A stretch of 64,000 nucleotides of DNA from an uncultured Bacteroidales bacterium (GTDB lineage Bacteria > Bacteroidota > Bacteroidia > Bacteroidales > FEN-979): assembly GCA_903945175.1 (NCBI GenBank), contig CAJAUM010000051.1:1-64000 (forward strand), written 5' to 3'. The notes beneath the pieces were generated by a model. That model saw only the letters and a list, made by a program, of their open reading frames with translations. It was not told the DNA's origin and ran no database searches. Of the stretch, positions 36,893 to 44,033 are shown piece by piece (positions within the stretch are counted from its first letter, which is position 1; every line of letters begins with the position of its first letter). The translations under genes and the position numbers were made by a program.

Positions 36893-37978
36893 ATGGCAGT
36901 CTATCTCAGGAAAAAGAAACTATCTGGAGGCAGGCAAAGTTATTACCTGGACATTATCCATAAAGAAAAGAGGCATTATGAGTTTTTAAAGCTCTATACA
37001 ACAAAGGCCAGGAACCCGATTGAGAAGAAAAGCAATGAGGTAATAAAAGAACTGGCAGAAAATATTAGGGCAAAAAGAGAGCTGGATTTGGCAGCCTCTG
37101 ACCATGACTATATCCCAAAATTCAAAAGAGATACCGATTTCCTGGCATACTTTGAGGCCTTTAAAGATGCCTATAAAAACAAAGATGTGAGGCTGGTTAA
37201 GGCTTCATTGAAATATTTCACCCTGTTTATTGCCGATGAAAAAATAAAGTACCTGCCTATTAAAAATTTGGATGAGCAGCTAACCAGAGATTTTAAAAGC
37301 TACCTGGAAACAAAAGTACATGGTGAAACTATATCTAATTACTTTACAAAATTCAGGGCAGCAGTTCAGGCAGCGGTAAAAGATAAATTGATTTCAGCCG
37401 ATGTAACAGCCGGGGTTAAGGTTTCAAAGTCTGGTGGGCTTAAAAAGGACATTTTGAACCTGGATGAGATTGTTTCATTGTCAAAGGCCAGGTGTGGCAA
37501 TGACCAGGTGAAACGGGCTTTTTTCTTTTCCCTCAATACCGGGCTGAGGTTTTGTGATGTGAAAGCTCTGACCTGGAAAAATATTGACAATAAGAAAATC
37601 CGGTTTACTCAGGCAAAGACCAAAAACACCTCCTCAGCAGCAAACCTCACTATTGACTTAAATCAAAATGCAATTACAATGATTGGGAGCCGGGGCAAAC
37701 CAGATGAAAATGTATTTACCCTTCCAAGTGCCAATGCCTGCAATAAGGATTTAAAGAACTGGGTGAAAGCTGCAAAGATTGAGAAACATATTACCTGGCA
37801 TTGTGCAAGGCATTCAATAGCAGTTAACCTCCTGGATAATGGAACCGATGTTAAAACGGTTGCCTCTGTATTAGGTCACTCTGGATTGAAACACGTTGAC
37901 AAGTATCTCAGGGTAATTGATGAGAGAAAAGAGCAGGCAGTAAACCGGTTGCCAAAAATAAAATATTCAAATAAATGA
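36893..37978 (+). CDS. int: Tyrosine recombinase (integrase) of the element
   Basis: The 361-residue protein has an N-terminal Arm-type domain (about 1-85), a SAM-like core-binding domain (about 100-190) and the catalytic domain. The Arg of box I is in LNTGLRFCDV, the His-x-x-Arg of box II in WHCARHS, the later His in VLGHSGLKH and the Tyr nucleophile in VDKYLRV. All catalytic residues are therefore present. It lies next to the left attachment copy and presumably integrates the element at the tRNA-fMet 3' end. Its stop overlaps the next start by 4 bases (ATGA), so the two are translated together. Confidence 0.93.
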   Translation: MAVYLRKKKLSGGRQSYYLDIIHKEKRHYEFLKLYTTKARNPIEKKSNEVIKELAENIRAKRELDLAASDHDYIPKFKRDTDFLAYFEAFKDAYKNKDVRLVKASLKYFTLFIADEKIKYLPIKNLDEQLTRDFKSYLETKVHGETISNYFTKFRAAVQAAVKDKLISADVTAGVKVSKSGGLKKDILNLDEIVSLSKARCGNDQVKRAFFFSLNTGLRFCDVKALTWKNIDNKKIRFTQAKTKNTSSAANLTIDLNQNAITMIGSRGKPDENVFTLPSANACNKDLKNWVKAAKIEKHITWHCARHSIAVNLLDNGTDVKTVASVLGHSGLKHVDKYLRVIDERKEQAVNRLPKIKYSNK

Positions 37979-39054
37979 AACCAAAAGAGGCAGATATAAT
38001 TTTACTGGAGGCATTACTCCAAACTCCAAACTCCAGGGCTGACTATTTCAGGATTAAGGCAAAAGAGGGCAATCATGACCCGATTACCTTTTATAAAGAT
38101 TTAAGTGAGGCCTACCAACGGATTGAGGAGTATGTTAATACCGATGATATGAGGAGGTGGGGCAGAGATGAGGCCGGGAACCCTGTATTTGACAAGCAGT
38201 ATCTTTTCTTAAATGAATATACAGGTGGCAGAGTGAACGGGAGTTTTGGGAGAGAAAATTTACTGGAGATACTGGAACCTTTGCACGAGTTTGGATTATC
38301 AATTAAGGCAGCCATTGAGAGTAAAGCAAAAACAGGTGATGAACCTTTCAGAAATTCAGTTATGAATGACAGGACAGAAATAAATAAATATAGTGTTTGG
38401 GTTCAGGAAATTGACCGTTACCCTGAATATTTAGATAGTATAAATCCCTCAGCTTATGAGCTTAAAAAGTGCCTGGACTATATTCAACAATGGAAAAGCC
38501 GGGAGTTTGTAGAAATTAACAATCTCTTATTATTAAACCCTACAATGACCCTGGAGGAGGCCAAAAGTGAGGGGTTTAAACAGCTTGAAAGAGTGGCAAT
38601 GCTGATAAATAAAAGGGTATCTAAAACAATTACAAAGGAACCAACACCGGCCAGACTGCAATCCTTTTCCTGGACAGGCAGCCAGCCTCAATTAGTGGCA
38701 TTGTGGCAGGCTTTAAAAGATGCTGAATACATTGACCCTAAAACAACAGAAAAGGCATTTACAGCAATCTTTTCAGGGGAGCCAATAGATAATAGCCTCA
38801 GCCGGGTAACATGGATTAAGAAAGCTCAAAAGAGTAAACAGGTTGCAAAAAGTGCAGTTATTGCCCTGTTTGATATTTTGGCAAATGCTGGTAAAATTCC
38901 AAAGGCTGAAACGACAAACGGGGCTGAATTATTCAGAAAATTGCAATCCTGTTTTTGTGATGAGGCCGGGAAACCATTAAAGTTTGAACACAAACATACA
39001 AGTTACTCCAAAGAAAATACTGACCTCCTCCAGCAAATAATCTCATCCCTTTAA
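37975..39054 (+). CDS. Unknown element protein, possibly RteC-like at the C-terminus
   Basis: The 359-residue protein is cytoplasmic in character (no signal or membrane segment) and mostly helical. The C-terminal third (PQLVALWQALKDAEYIDPKTTEKAFTAIFSG..., about 232-310) resembles in pattern the helix-rich end of RteC-type proteins of Bacteroides elements: a 'where is residue, act on x' segment followed by ...W-I-K. This similarity is weak and by eye. It is co-translated with the integrase gene (4-base overlap), which suggests a role in integration, excision or control of the element. Confidence 0.7.
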   Translation: MKPKEADIILLEALLQTPNSRADYFRIKAKEGNHDPITFYKDLSEAYQRIEEYVNTDDMRRWGRDEAGNPVFDKQYLFLNEYTGGRVNGSFGRENLLEILEPLHEFGLSIKAAIESKAKTGDEPFRNSVMNDRTEINKYSVWVQEIDRYPEYLDSINPSAYELKKCLDYIQQWKSREFVEINNLLLLNPTMTLEEAKSEGFKQLERVAMLINKRVSKTITKEPTPARLQSFSWTGSQPQLVALWQALKDAEYIDPKTTEKAFTAIFSGEPIDNSLSRVTWIKKAQKSKQVAKSAVIALFDILANAGKIPKAETTNGAELFRKLQSCFCDEAGKPLKFEHKHTSYSKENTDLLQQIISSL

Positions 39055-39080
39055 AATCCCTTTATTTTCCTTTAGTTAAG

Positions 39081-39106
39081 CTCATAGCTCAGGCCTGACC
39101 TATGAG
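39081..39106. promoter_or_regulatory. 26-bp palindrome upstream of the HTH gene (candidate operator)
   Basis: CTCATAG (39081-39087) and CTATGAG (39100-39106) flank the perfect palindrome TCAGGCCTGA (39089-39098); only one symmetric pair mismatches. It ends 4 bases before the presumed -33 TTG of the HTH gene. No T run follows, so it looks like an operator rather than a terminator. Confidence 0.55.
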
Positions 39107-39109
39107 TAA

Positions 39110-39140
39110 TTGACTTGTCTTTCAGATAGATATACTTTTG
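39110..39140 (+). promoter_or_regulatory. Promoter of the HTH gene (TTG - 20 bp - TACTTTTG)
   Basis: TTG at 39110-39112 and the -7 box at 39133-39140 are separated by 20 bases, the expected spacing for Bacteroidota promoters. The ATG at 39208 is 67 bases downstream of the box. Confidence 0.6.
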
Positions 39141-39207
39141 TTTCACATTTTGCAGATGTTTAACAGAGCTGGCCAGCTCATTTGTTTCACTCTTAAATTA
39201 TAAACAG

Positions 39208-39525
39208 ATGAGTAATGAATGTAACACGGTTGAAACCCTCAGCCGATTGGAAAAAAAGGTTGATGATTTACAGGCCAACAGTTTGAGCCAAAAGAATGTA
39301 CTGACCTTTTCAGAGGCAGCAAGGTACACCGGTTTTTCAAAGAGCTATTTGTACAAACTGACCCATTTACAGAAAATACCATGCAGCAAACCGGCTGGTA
39401 AGATGTTGTTTTTTGACCGGGCAGAGCTGGAAAATTGGCTCCTTACAAACCAGGTTGCTCATGAGGAGATAGAAAACCAGGCCAGCACCTATGTAACCCT
39501 CAATAAGAGAGGAGGCCGGTCATGA
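39208..39525 (+). CDS. HTH (excisionase-like) DNA-binding protein
   Basis: The 105-residue protein has a short N-terminal coiled coil (about 8-28) and a MerR/HTH_17-type winged helix (about 30-80: LTFSEAARYTGFSKSYLYKLTHLQKIPCSKPAGKMLFF) followed by a helix with DRAELENWLL. Proteins of this size and layout are excisionases or small regulators in Bacteroidota elements. Its own promoter is preceded by a 26-bp palindrome, so autoregulation is plausible. Its stop overlaps the next start by 4 bases. Confidence 0.85.
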   Translation: MSNECNTVETLSRLEKKVDDLQANSLSQKNVLTFSEAARYTGFSKSYLYKLTHLQKIPCSKPAGKMLFFDRAELENWLLTNQVAHEEIENQASTYVTLNKRGGRS

Positions 39526-39971
39526 TCTTAACTGATTATTACAAGGGTGAAAAACTGCCTGAAACAAAGGCAAAGACCCGTTATGATGTGACTGCCTCCA
39601 CTGGTGAATATGAACATTTTGAAACCATGTTAAGGGTTAAGAGAGGAGAAAATATAGGTGGTTTATCATTCAATTTTGGTGATGTGCCTGACCGGTTCAG
39701 ATTTTCAGGTAAGGACAAACCAGATATGGCAATTACCAGAGGTGATAATATTTCAAGTGTCTTTGTGCCAGATGTTACCCTCCCTTTTGCCTTTGGAGAT
39801 GTAAACCATACCACTGATGCAATCCTTTTGATTTTCTCAAATGATTGGCAGGTTATTGAAATTTTCATTGCCAGAGGCCAGAGAAACAACAGGAGAAACC
39901 TATATCATTTGCTTTGTGATAATGAGCTGGAAAGTGAAATTGAAACACTGAGGAGCCATGCAAAAACATGA
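39522..39971 (+). CDS. Unknown element protein, 149 aa
   Basis: The protein has no signal peptide or membrane segment. It appears to be mainly beta-structured in the middle (GGLSFNFGDVPDRFRFSGK ... FVPDVTLPFAFGDV) with a helical C-terminus rich in Arg and Glu. I recognise no family. It overlaps the HTH gene by 4 bases and precedes the replication initiator gene, so a role in replication or copy control is possible by position only. Confidence 0.65.
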   Translation: MILTDYYKGEKLPETKAKTRYDVTASTGEYEHFETMLRVKRGENIGGLSFNFGDVPDRFRFSGKDKPDMAITRGDNISSVFVPDVTLPFAFGDVNHTTDAILLIFSNDWQVIEIFIARGQRNNRRNLYHLLCDNELESEIETLRSHAKT

Positions 39972-39973
39972 GA

Positions 39974-40079
39974 GTTACCAATTTAGTAACCGGGCAGAGG
40001 AGGAGTGCAGCCGGGCAGGTTTGCACCCTCTTTTTCTCATTCTCTATGTTAAGGTGTTTCTGGTAACCGATTTAGTAAC
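39974..40079 (+). repeat. Two GTAAC-type repeats upstream of the replication initiator gene
   Basis: GTTACCAATTTAGTAAC (39974-39990) and TAACCGATTTAGTAAC (40064-40079) share ACC[A/G]ATTTAGTAAC and end 5 bases before the initiator ATG at 40085. The first has dyad symmetry (GTTAC..GTAAC). They look like binding sites for the initiator or its regulator. Confidence 0.55.
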
Positions 40080-40084
40080 TATTT

Positions 40085-41020
40085 ATGTTTGACAATGTAG
40101 ATTTAAAGTTGAGTTATGAGGAGGCTCCAGGGGTTAACCTCCTCCATGATGTACCTGCCAGATTGACCCGGCAAAGTGAAACAACCTTTCCAGATGGAAC
40201 CGTTTCAATCTCTGGTTACCTGGACAATCTCAAAGTCAGAGTAACAGGCCAGGCGGTGAAAATTCAGGATAGTTCTATTTGCAAATGGTTTTTAGGTGAC
40301 AATTTCCAGGGGTTGAGCCGGGGTGACACAAAAAGAGCAATCCAGAGGCTCAGTGATGAGTTGAGGTTGCCGATGGACAGAGCAGCAGTTACCAGGGTTG
40401 ATGTGGCTCAAAACTTCATTATGAGGCATGAAAAAGCGGTTTACTTTGACCATTTAGGCAGCCTCCAATATTTCAACAGGCTCCAGCAAAGCAATGGACT
40501 GTATTACTCCAATGGCAATAACACACTGGTATTTTATGAAAAGGTGCATGAACAAACCATTAAAGGGCAGCCTATTCCTGAGATGTACCGGGCAAAAACC
40601 TGCCTGAGATATGAGCAGAGATACAAGAGGCGGTTGCTGCAAACTTTCAACCTGCCAGAGTTAAGGGCTTCCAAACTTTATGAGCCGGGGTTTTATTGTG
40701 ACCTGGTGAACCGATGGAGGGGTGAATATGAGAAGATTAAAAAGATAAACGACATTCAAATAAATTACTCCATGATTAAGACCAAAAAAGACCAGGCAAA
40801 CCAGGCAATACTTTGGTATGTGAGCCAGAGAGGAGGAGAGCTGCAAGTTATTGGTGAGATTAAAGAGGCATACAAAAGAGGAGAGCTAAGTAAAAAACAG
40901 GCTCATGATCTCAGGCAGCAGGTAGAGGAGGCCTGCAAATGTGAATCATTCACCTCCTCCAGTGATGTTATCCTGGAGCTGGATAAAAAGGTAAAAGAGG
41001 CTGCAAGGTTCTATTTGTAA
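40085..41020 (+). CDS. Phage/plasmid replication initiator (filamentous-phage gpII/X-like)
   Basis: The 311-residue protein resembles Bacteroidota 'phage/plasmid replication' proteins of the gene II/X family, which nick one strand and start rolling-circle replication. Supporting features are the N-terminal MFDNVDLKL, the middle TRVDVAQNFIM (metal/hydrophobic segment), YYSNGNNTLVFYEKVHEQ (Tyr and Lys of the likely active region) and LRYEQRYKRRL, in that order. The identification is from pattern memory and not from alignment. If right, the element can form a replicating circle and perhaps single-stranded DNA. Confidence 0.75.
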   Translation: MFDNVDLKLSYEEAPGVNLLHDVPARLTRQSETTFPDGTVSISGYLDNLKVRVTGQAVKIQDSSICKWFLGDNFQGLSRGDTKRAIQRLSDELRLPMDRAAVTRVDVAQNFIMRHEKAVYFDHLGSLQYFNRLQQSNGLYYSNGNNTLVFYEKVHEQTIKGQPIPEMYRAKTCLRYEQRYKRRLLQTFNLPELRASKLYEPGFYCDLVNRWRGEYEKIKKINDIQINYSMIKTKKDQANQAILWYVSQRGGELQVIGEIKEAYKRGELSKKQAHDLRQQVEEACKCESFTSSSDVILELDKKVKEAARFYL

Positions 41021-41152
41021 AGAGAGGGGAGGGCGGTCAAAATCTCCAGGGGTTTGTTTCTATACATCGATAGCACCTCCTCAGCCGTGTGTATGCAATG
41101 TTCTCGCGAGGGGTTATTATTGTGACCTTTCTAAAGTAGATTAAAATAGAAA

Positions 41153-41356
41153 ATGACAGAGAGAGAAAAAGCTATGAACAGAGCCGGGAGGCTCTATTTT
41201 GGCAGTCAGGAGAAAGCTGATGAGTTTTTCAAAGTTCTTTATTCAGTCAGCTACCTGCCCAATAATGAGATAATACAGGCATTAAATAAATTCAATAGGC
41301 AATGGCAAAAGGAATTAAAACAGGTGGCCGGGGGCAGGGTACACCAAACCGGCTAA
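41153..41356 (+). CDS. Small element ORF, 67 aa
   Basis: A short hydrophilic protein (starts MTEREKAMNRAGRLYFGS, contains EKADEFFKVLYSVSYLP) with no recognised domain. It overlaps the next ORF by 55 bases in another frame, as in compact phage genomes. Its AT and AGG/AGA codon use is like that of the rest of the element. Confidence 0.5.
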   Translation: MTEREKAMNRAGRLYFGSQEKADEFFKVLYSVSYLPNNEIIQALNKFNRQWQKELKQVAGGRVHQTG

Positions 41357-41544
41357 CAAAAGAACTCAGGGCAGCATTAAAAGAAATAATATTCCAGGAA
41401 TTTGCAGCCCTGCCCGATAGGCTTGATAAACTTGAGCCAAAAGACAGGATTGAGTTATTGACCAAGTTACTGCCCTATGTACTGCCAAAGGTTGAAAGTG
41501 TGATACCTGGACACGGTGAACCCTGGGATACTGATTGGAGTTAA
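41302..41544 (+). CDS. Small phage-type protein, 80 aa
   Basis: The N-terminus TGGRGQGTPNRLTKELR followed by LDKLEPKDRIELLTKLLPYVLPK matches in style a small protein common in Bacteroidota prophages (a GGRxKGTPNK leader with a helical tail; function unknown). Its start lies inside the preceding ORF. No role can be assigned. Confidence 0.65.
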   Translation: MAKGIKTGGRGQGTPNRLTKELRAALKEIIFQEFAALPDRLDKLEPKDRIELLTKLLPYVLPKVESVIPGHGEPWDTDWS

Positions 41545-41589
41545 CTCAATATTGTGCCGGTGAATTAACAGCGATGAAAGGAGTTTTCC

Positions 41590-41670
41590 TACATCATTAC
41601 ACGCGCGATGGAGATTAACAATATAAGTAAAAGATGCAATTTCTATACATCATTACACGCGCGTGATGGA
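41590..41670. repeat. Two 22-25-bp direct repeats with a palindromic core (candidate origin sites)
   Basis: TACATCATTACACGCGCG is present at 41590 and 41646, followed by ATGGA or TGATGGA. The second copy contains the palindrome CACGCGCGTG and CATCA..TGATG symmetry. CG-rich motifs are otherwise rare in this element. A related TTTCTATACATC also occurs at 41056. Their position behind the replication genes suggests origin or binding sites. Confidence 0.5.
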
Positions 41671-41759
41671 AACCTAAGAAAACCATACTTTTTGATGTTG
41701 TCAAAAGTTGTCATTCCATGTCAATAAATAGCTAAATAATGAACCTTTCAGGCTTTAAT

Positions 41760-41775
41760 GTTACCATATCGTTAC
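41760..41775 (+). promoter_or_regulatory. Right arm-type repeat
   Basis: GTTACCATATCGTTAC differs by one base from 36811-36826 and lies in the same orientation, 49 bases inside the right attachment copy. Paired repeats at both ends fit arm-type sites for the tyrosine recombinase. Confidence 0.6.
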
Positions 41776-41788
41776 TCGCTAAAATGAA

Positions 41789-41820
41789 AAAGCCTATAAA
41801 CATTGACGTTTACAGGCTTT
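41789..41820 (-). terminator. Terminator behind the tRNA-fMet gene
   Basis: On the minus strand AAAGCCTGTAAAC and GTTTATAGGCTTT form a 13-bp stem with one mismatch, followed by TTTTCATTTT. It differs in sequence from the hairpin at 36656-36690, so the element appears to bring a replacement terminator for the tRNA gene. Confidence 0.75.
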
Positions 41821-41824
41821 ATGA

Positions 41825-41897
<73 letters not shown>

Positions 41898-41909
41898 GTA
41901 TATTTTTCG

Positions 41910-41917
41910 TACCTTTG
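41910..41917 (+). promoter_or_regulatory. -7 promoter box (TACCTTTG) for era
   Basis: A plus-strand TAnnTTTG match lies 62 bases before the era ATG. It interleaves with the minus-strand box for the tRNA gene, so the two divergent transcription units share about 40 bp. Confidence 0.5.
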
Positions 41918-41934
41918 TACTTTGTTTCGCGGTG

Positions 41935-41942
41935 CAAAGATA
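41935..41942 (-). promoter_or_regulatory. -7 promoter box (TATCTTTG) for tRNA-fMet
   Basis: A minus-strand TAnnTTTG match lies 37 bases upstream of the tRNA 5' end. Confidence 0.55.
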
Positions 41943-41979
41943 GTATTTGTTTCCGTGTTATCCAACATTCATAAAAAAT

Positions 41980-42861
41980 ATGTCACACAAAGCAGGATTC
42001 GTCTCCATCATCGGATATCCGAACGTTGGAAAATCTACCCTCATGAACGCTTTGCTGGGAGAGCGGCTATCGATCATTACACCCAAAGCCCAAACCACCC
42101 GCCATCGCATCATGGGAATTTTCAGCGGGGATGATTACCAGGTGGTCTATTCCGATACGCCGGGCGTAATACAGCCTCATTACAAACTGCACAAGGCCAT
42201 GATGTCTGCAGTGTTTGCGGCCCTCGACGATGCTGATGTGATCTTGCTGGTCACCGAACCTGGCAATGAATTCAAACAGGAGGATATCCTGAAAAAAATA
42301 CAAGCGGCAACTGTCCCCGTAATTGTCGTCATTAACAAAATTGATTTGGGCAACATGGAGATCCTTGAAGCGGAGGCGGCCAAGTGGATGAAAGCTTTCG
42401 AAAAGGCTACCGTTTTGCCCGTTTCAGCCTTGCTTAAACTTAATCTTGACCAGGTTTTCAAGGCCATCCTCCATCATCTGCCGGAATCACCTGCCTTTTA
42501 TCCCAAGGATGAACTGACCGACCGCAGTCAGCGTTTTTTCGTCTCAGAAATCATCCGGGAGAAGATTTTACTGAATTTTTCCCAGGAAGTTCCCTATTCT
42601 ACTGAAGTGGCAGTCGAATCATTCAAGGAAGAAGATCATCTGACCCGGATCACCGCCACGATTTTTGTTGCCAGGGAAACGCAGAAGGGCATATTGCTCG
42701 GACACCAGGGAGCAGCCATTAAAAAGTTGGGCACCGATGCCAGGAAGGATATTGAAGCCTTCATTGATAAGCATATTTTTCTTGAATTGCGCGTGAAGGT
42801 TGCCAAAGATTGGCGCGAAGATGACCGGGCGCTGAAAAGATTTGGATATTCGGTGGAATAG
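41980..42861 (+). CDS. era: GTPase Era
   Basis: This GTPase of 293 residues acts in 30S ribosome assembly by binding 16S rRNA. G1 is GYPNVGKS (about 10-17), G3 DTPG, G4 NKID, and the C-terminal KH domain carries GILLGHQGAAIKKLG (a GxxG loop) followed by ARKDIE. The start is ATG 41980; the in-frame TTG at 41947 would add residues not typical of Era. Confidence 0.95.
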   Translation: MSHKAGFVSIIGYPNVGKSTLMNALLGERLSIITPKAQTTRHRIMGIFSGDDYQVVYSDTPGVIQPHYKLHKAMMSAVFAALDDADVILLVTEPGNEFKQEDILKKIQAATVPVIVVINKIDLGNMEILEAEAAKWMKAFEKATVLPVSALLKLNLDQVFKAILHHLPESPAFYPKDELTDRSQRFFVSEIIREKILLNFSQEVPYSTEVAVESFKEEDHLTRITATIFVARETQKGILLGHQGAAIKKLGTDARKDIEAFIDKHIFLELRVKVAKDWREDDRALKRFGYSVE

Positions 42862-42892
42862 CCAAGGATAACACTTTGAAAACAACAATCAA

Positions 42893-44032
42893 ATGGGTAT
42901 CAATGAGATAATTCTCTATATCATGATGTTTTTCATGGTACTGGGGGCCCTTGATAAAATTTTCGGCAACAGGTTTGAAATTGGCGCGAAGTTCGATGAG
43001 GGCTTCATGGCCATGGGCCCGCTGGCAATTGCCATGCTCGGCGTGGTCTCCATTGCACCTGTGCTTGCCAAGGTACTCGGTGTTGTTGTAGTTCCGCTCT
43101 ATACCTTTTTAGGCGCAGATCCCGCGATGTTCGCAACGACACTGCTTGCCAACGATATGGGCGGATACCCGCTTGCAAAGGCAATGGCTTTATCGCCTGA
43201 GGCAGGTTCATTTGCCGGGCTGATTCTCGGGTCAATGATGGGACCTACGATCGTGTTCACCATTCCTGTCGCCCTGGGAATCATCAGAAAGGAGGACCAC
43301 AAATACCTGGCCTCCGGTATCATGATCGGAATGGTTACCATCCCCCTGGGATGTCTTACCGGCGGACTCGTAGCAGGATATCAGATTGGCATGATTCTGC
43401 ACAATTTGATACCCATTGCGCTCTTTGCCATCCTTATTGCCTTCGGCTTATGGGTTGCACCCGAAAAAATGATCCGAGGATTTACGATATTCGGGAAAGG
43501 TCTCATGATCTTCATCACAATTTGCACCGTACTTATTGTGTTGGAAACCCTTACCGGCCTGGTCATTATTCCCGGCATGACTCCGATATGGGATGGCATT
43601 CAGATCATCGGTTCAATCTCCATTGTCCTGATAGGGGCCTTCCCGATGGTTGCGGTCATCACCAGGCTTTTTGCAAAACCATTGATGAAATTAGGCGGAC
43701 TTCTTGGAATGAATGATTCGGCCGCTGCCGGAATGATCGCCACCCTGGCCAATGCGATCCCCATGCTCACCATGCTTAAAGATATGAACCCCAAGGGCAG
43801 GATCATCAACATCGCCTTCGCGGTTAGCGCTGCCTTTGTTTTGGGAGATCACCTTGGATTTACCGCGGGCGTCGAAAAAGAGATGATATTCCCCATGATG
43901 GTCGGTAAATTTACCGGTGGAATTACAGCTGTGCTATTGGCCGTTATGATTGGGGACCGAATGACAAAGAATGAAAGAAATGAACGTATGATCGCGCCGG
44001 TTGCTCCAGGGGAAAACATCAAGGAGGGATAA
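42893..44032 (+). CDS. eutH: Ethanolamine permease/transporter EutH
   Basis: The 379-residue polytopic membrane protein has about 10-11 helices and the EutH-typical segments GAKFDEGFMAMGPLAIAMLG (about 32-51), LLANDMGGYPLAKAM and GMNDSAAAGMIATLANAIPM. EutH lets ethanolamine into the cell when it is scarce. It is followed 1 base after the stop codon by the fused ethanolamine ammonia-lyase gene, which leaves little doubt about substrate. No other eut gene is present. Confidence 0.92.
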   Translation: MGINEIILYIMMFFMVLGALDKIFGNRFEIGAKFDEGFMAMGPLAIAMLGVVSIAPVLAKVLGVVVVPLYTFLGADPAMFATTLLANDMGGYPLAKAMALSPEAGSFAGLILGSMMGPTIVFTIPVALGIIRKEDHKYLASGIMIGMVTIPLGCLTGGLVAGYQIGMILHNLIPIALFAILIAFGLWVAPEKMIRGFTIFGKGLMIFITICTVLIVLETLTGLVIIPGMTPIWDGIQIIGSISIVLIGAFPMVAVITRLFAKPLMKLGGLLGMNDSAAAGMIATLANAIPMLTMLKDMNPKGRIINIAFAVSAAFVLGDHLGFTAGVEKEMIFPMMVGKFTGGITAVLLAVMIGDRMTKNERNERMIAPVAPGENIKEG

Positions 44033-44033
44033 T

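Noticed and set aside
42862-42892. Cobalamin riboswitch before eutH
   Set aside because: Only 31 bases separate era and eutH, too short for a cobalamin riboswitch, and no B12-box pattern is visible.
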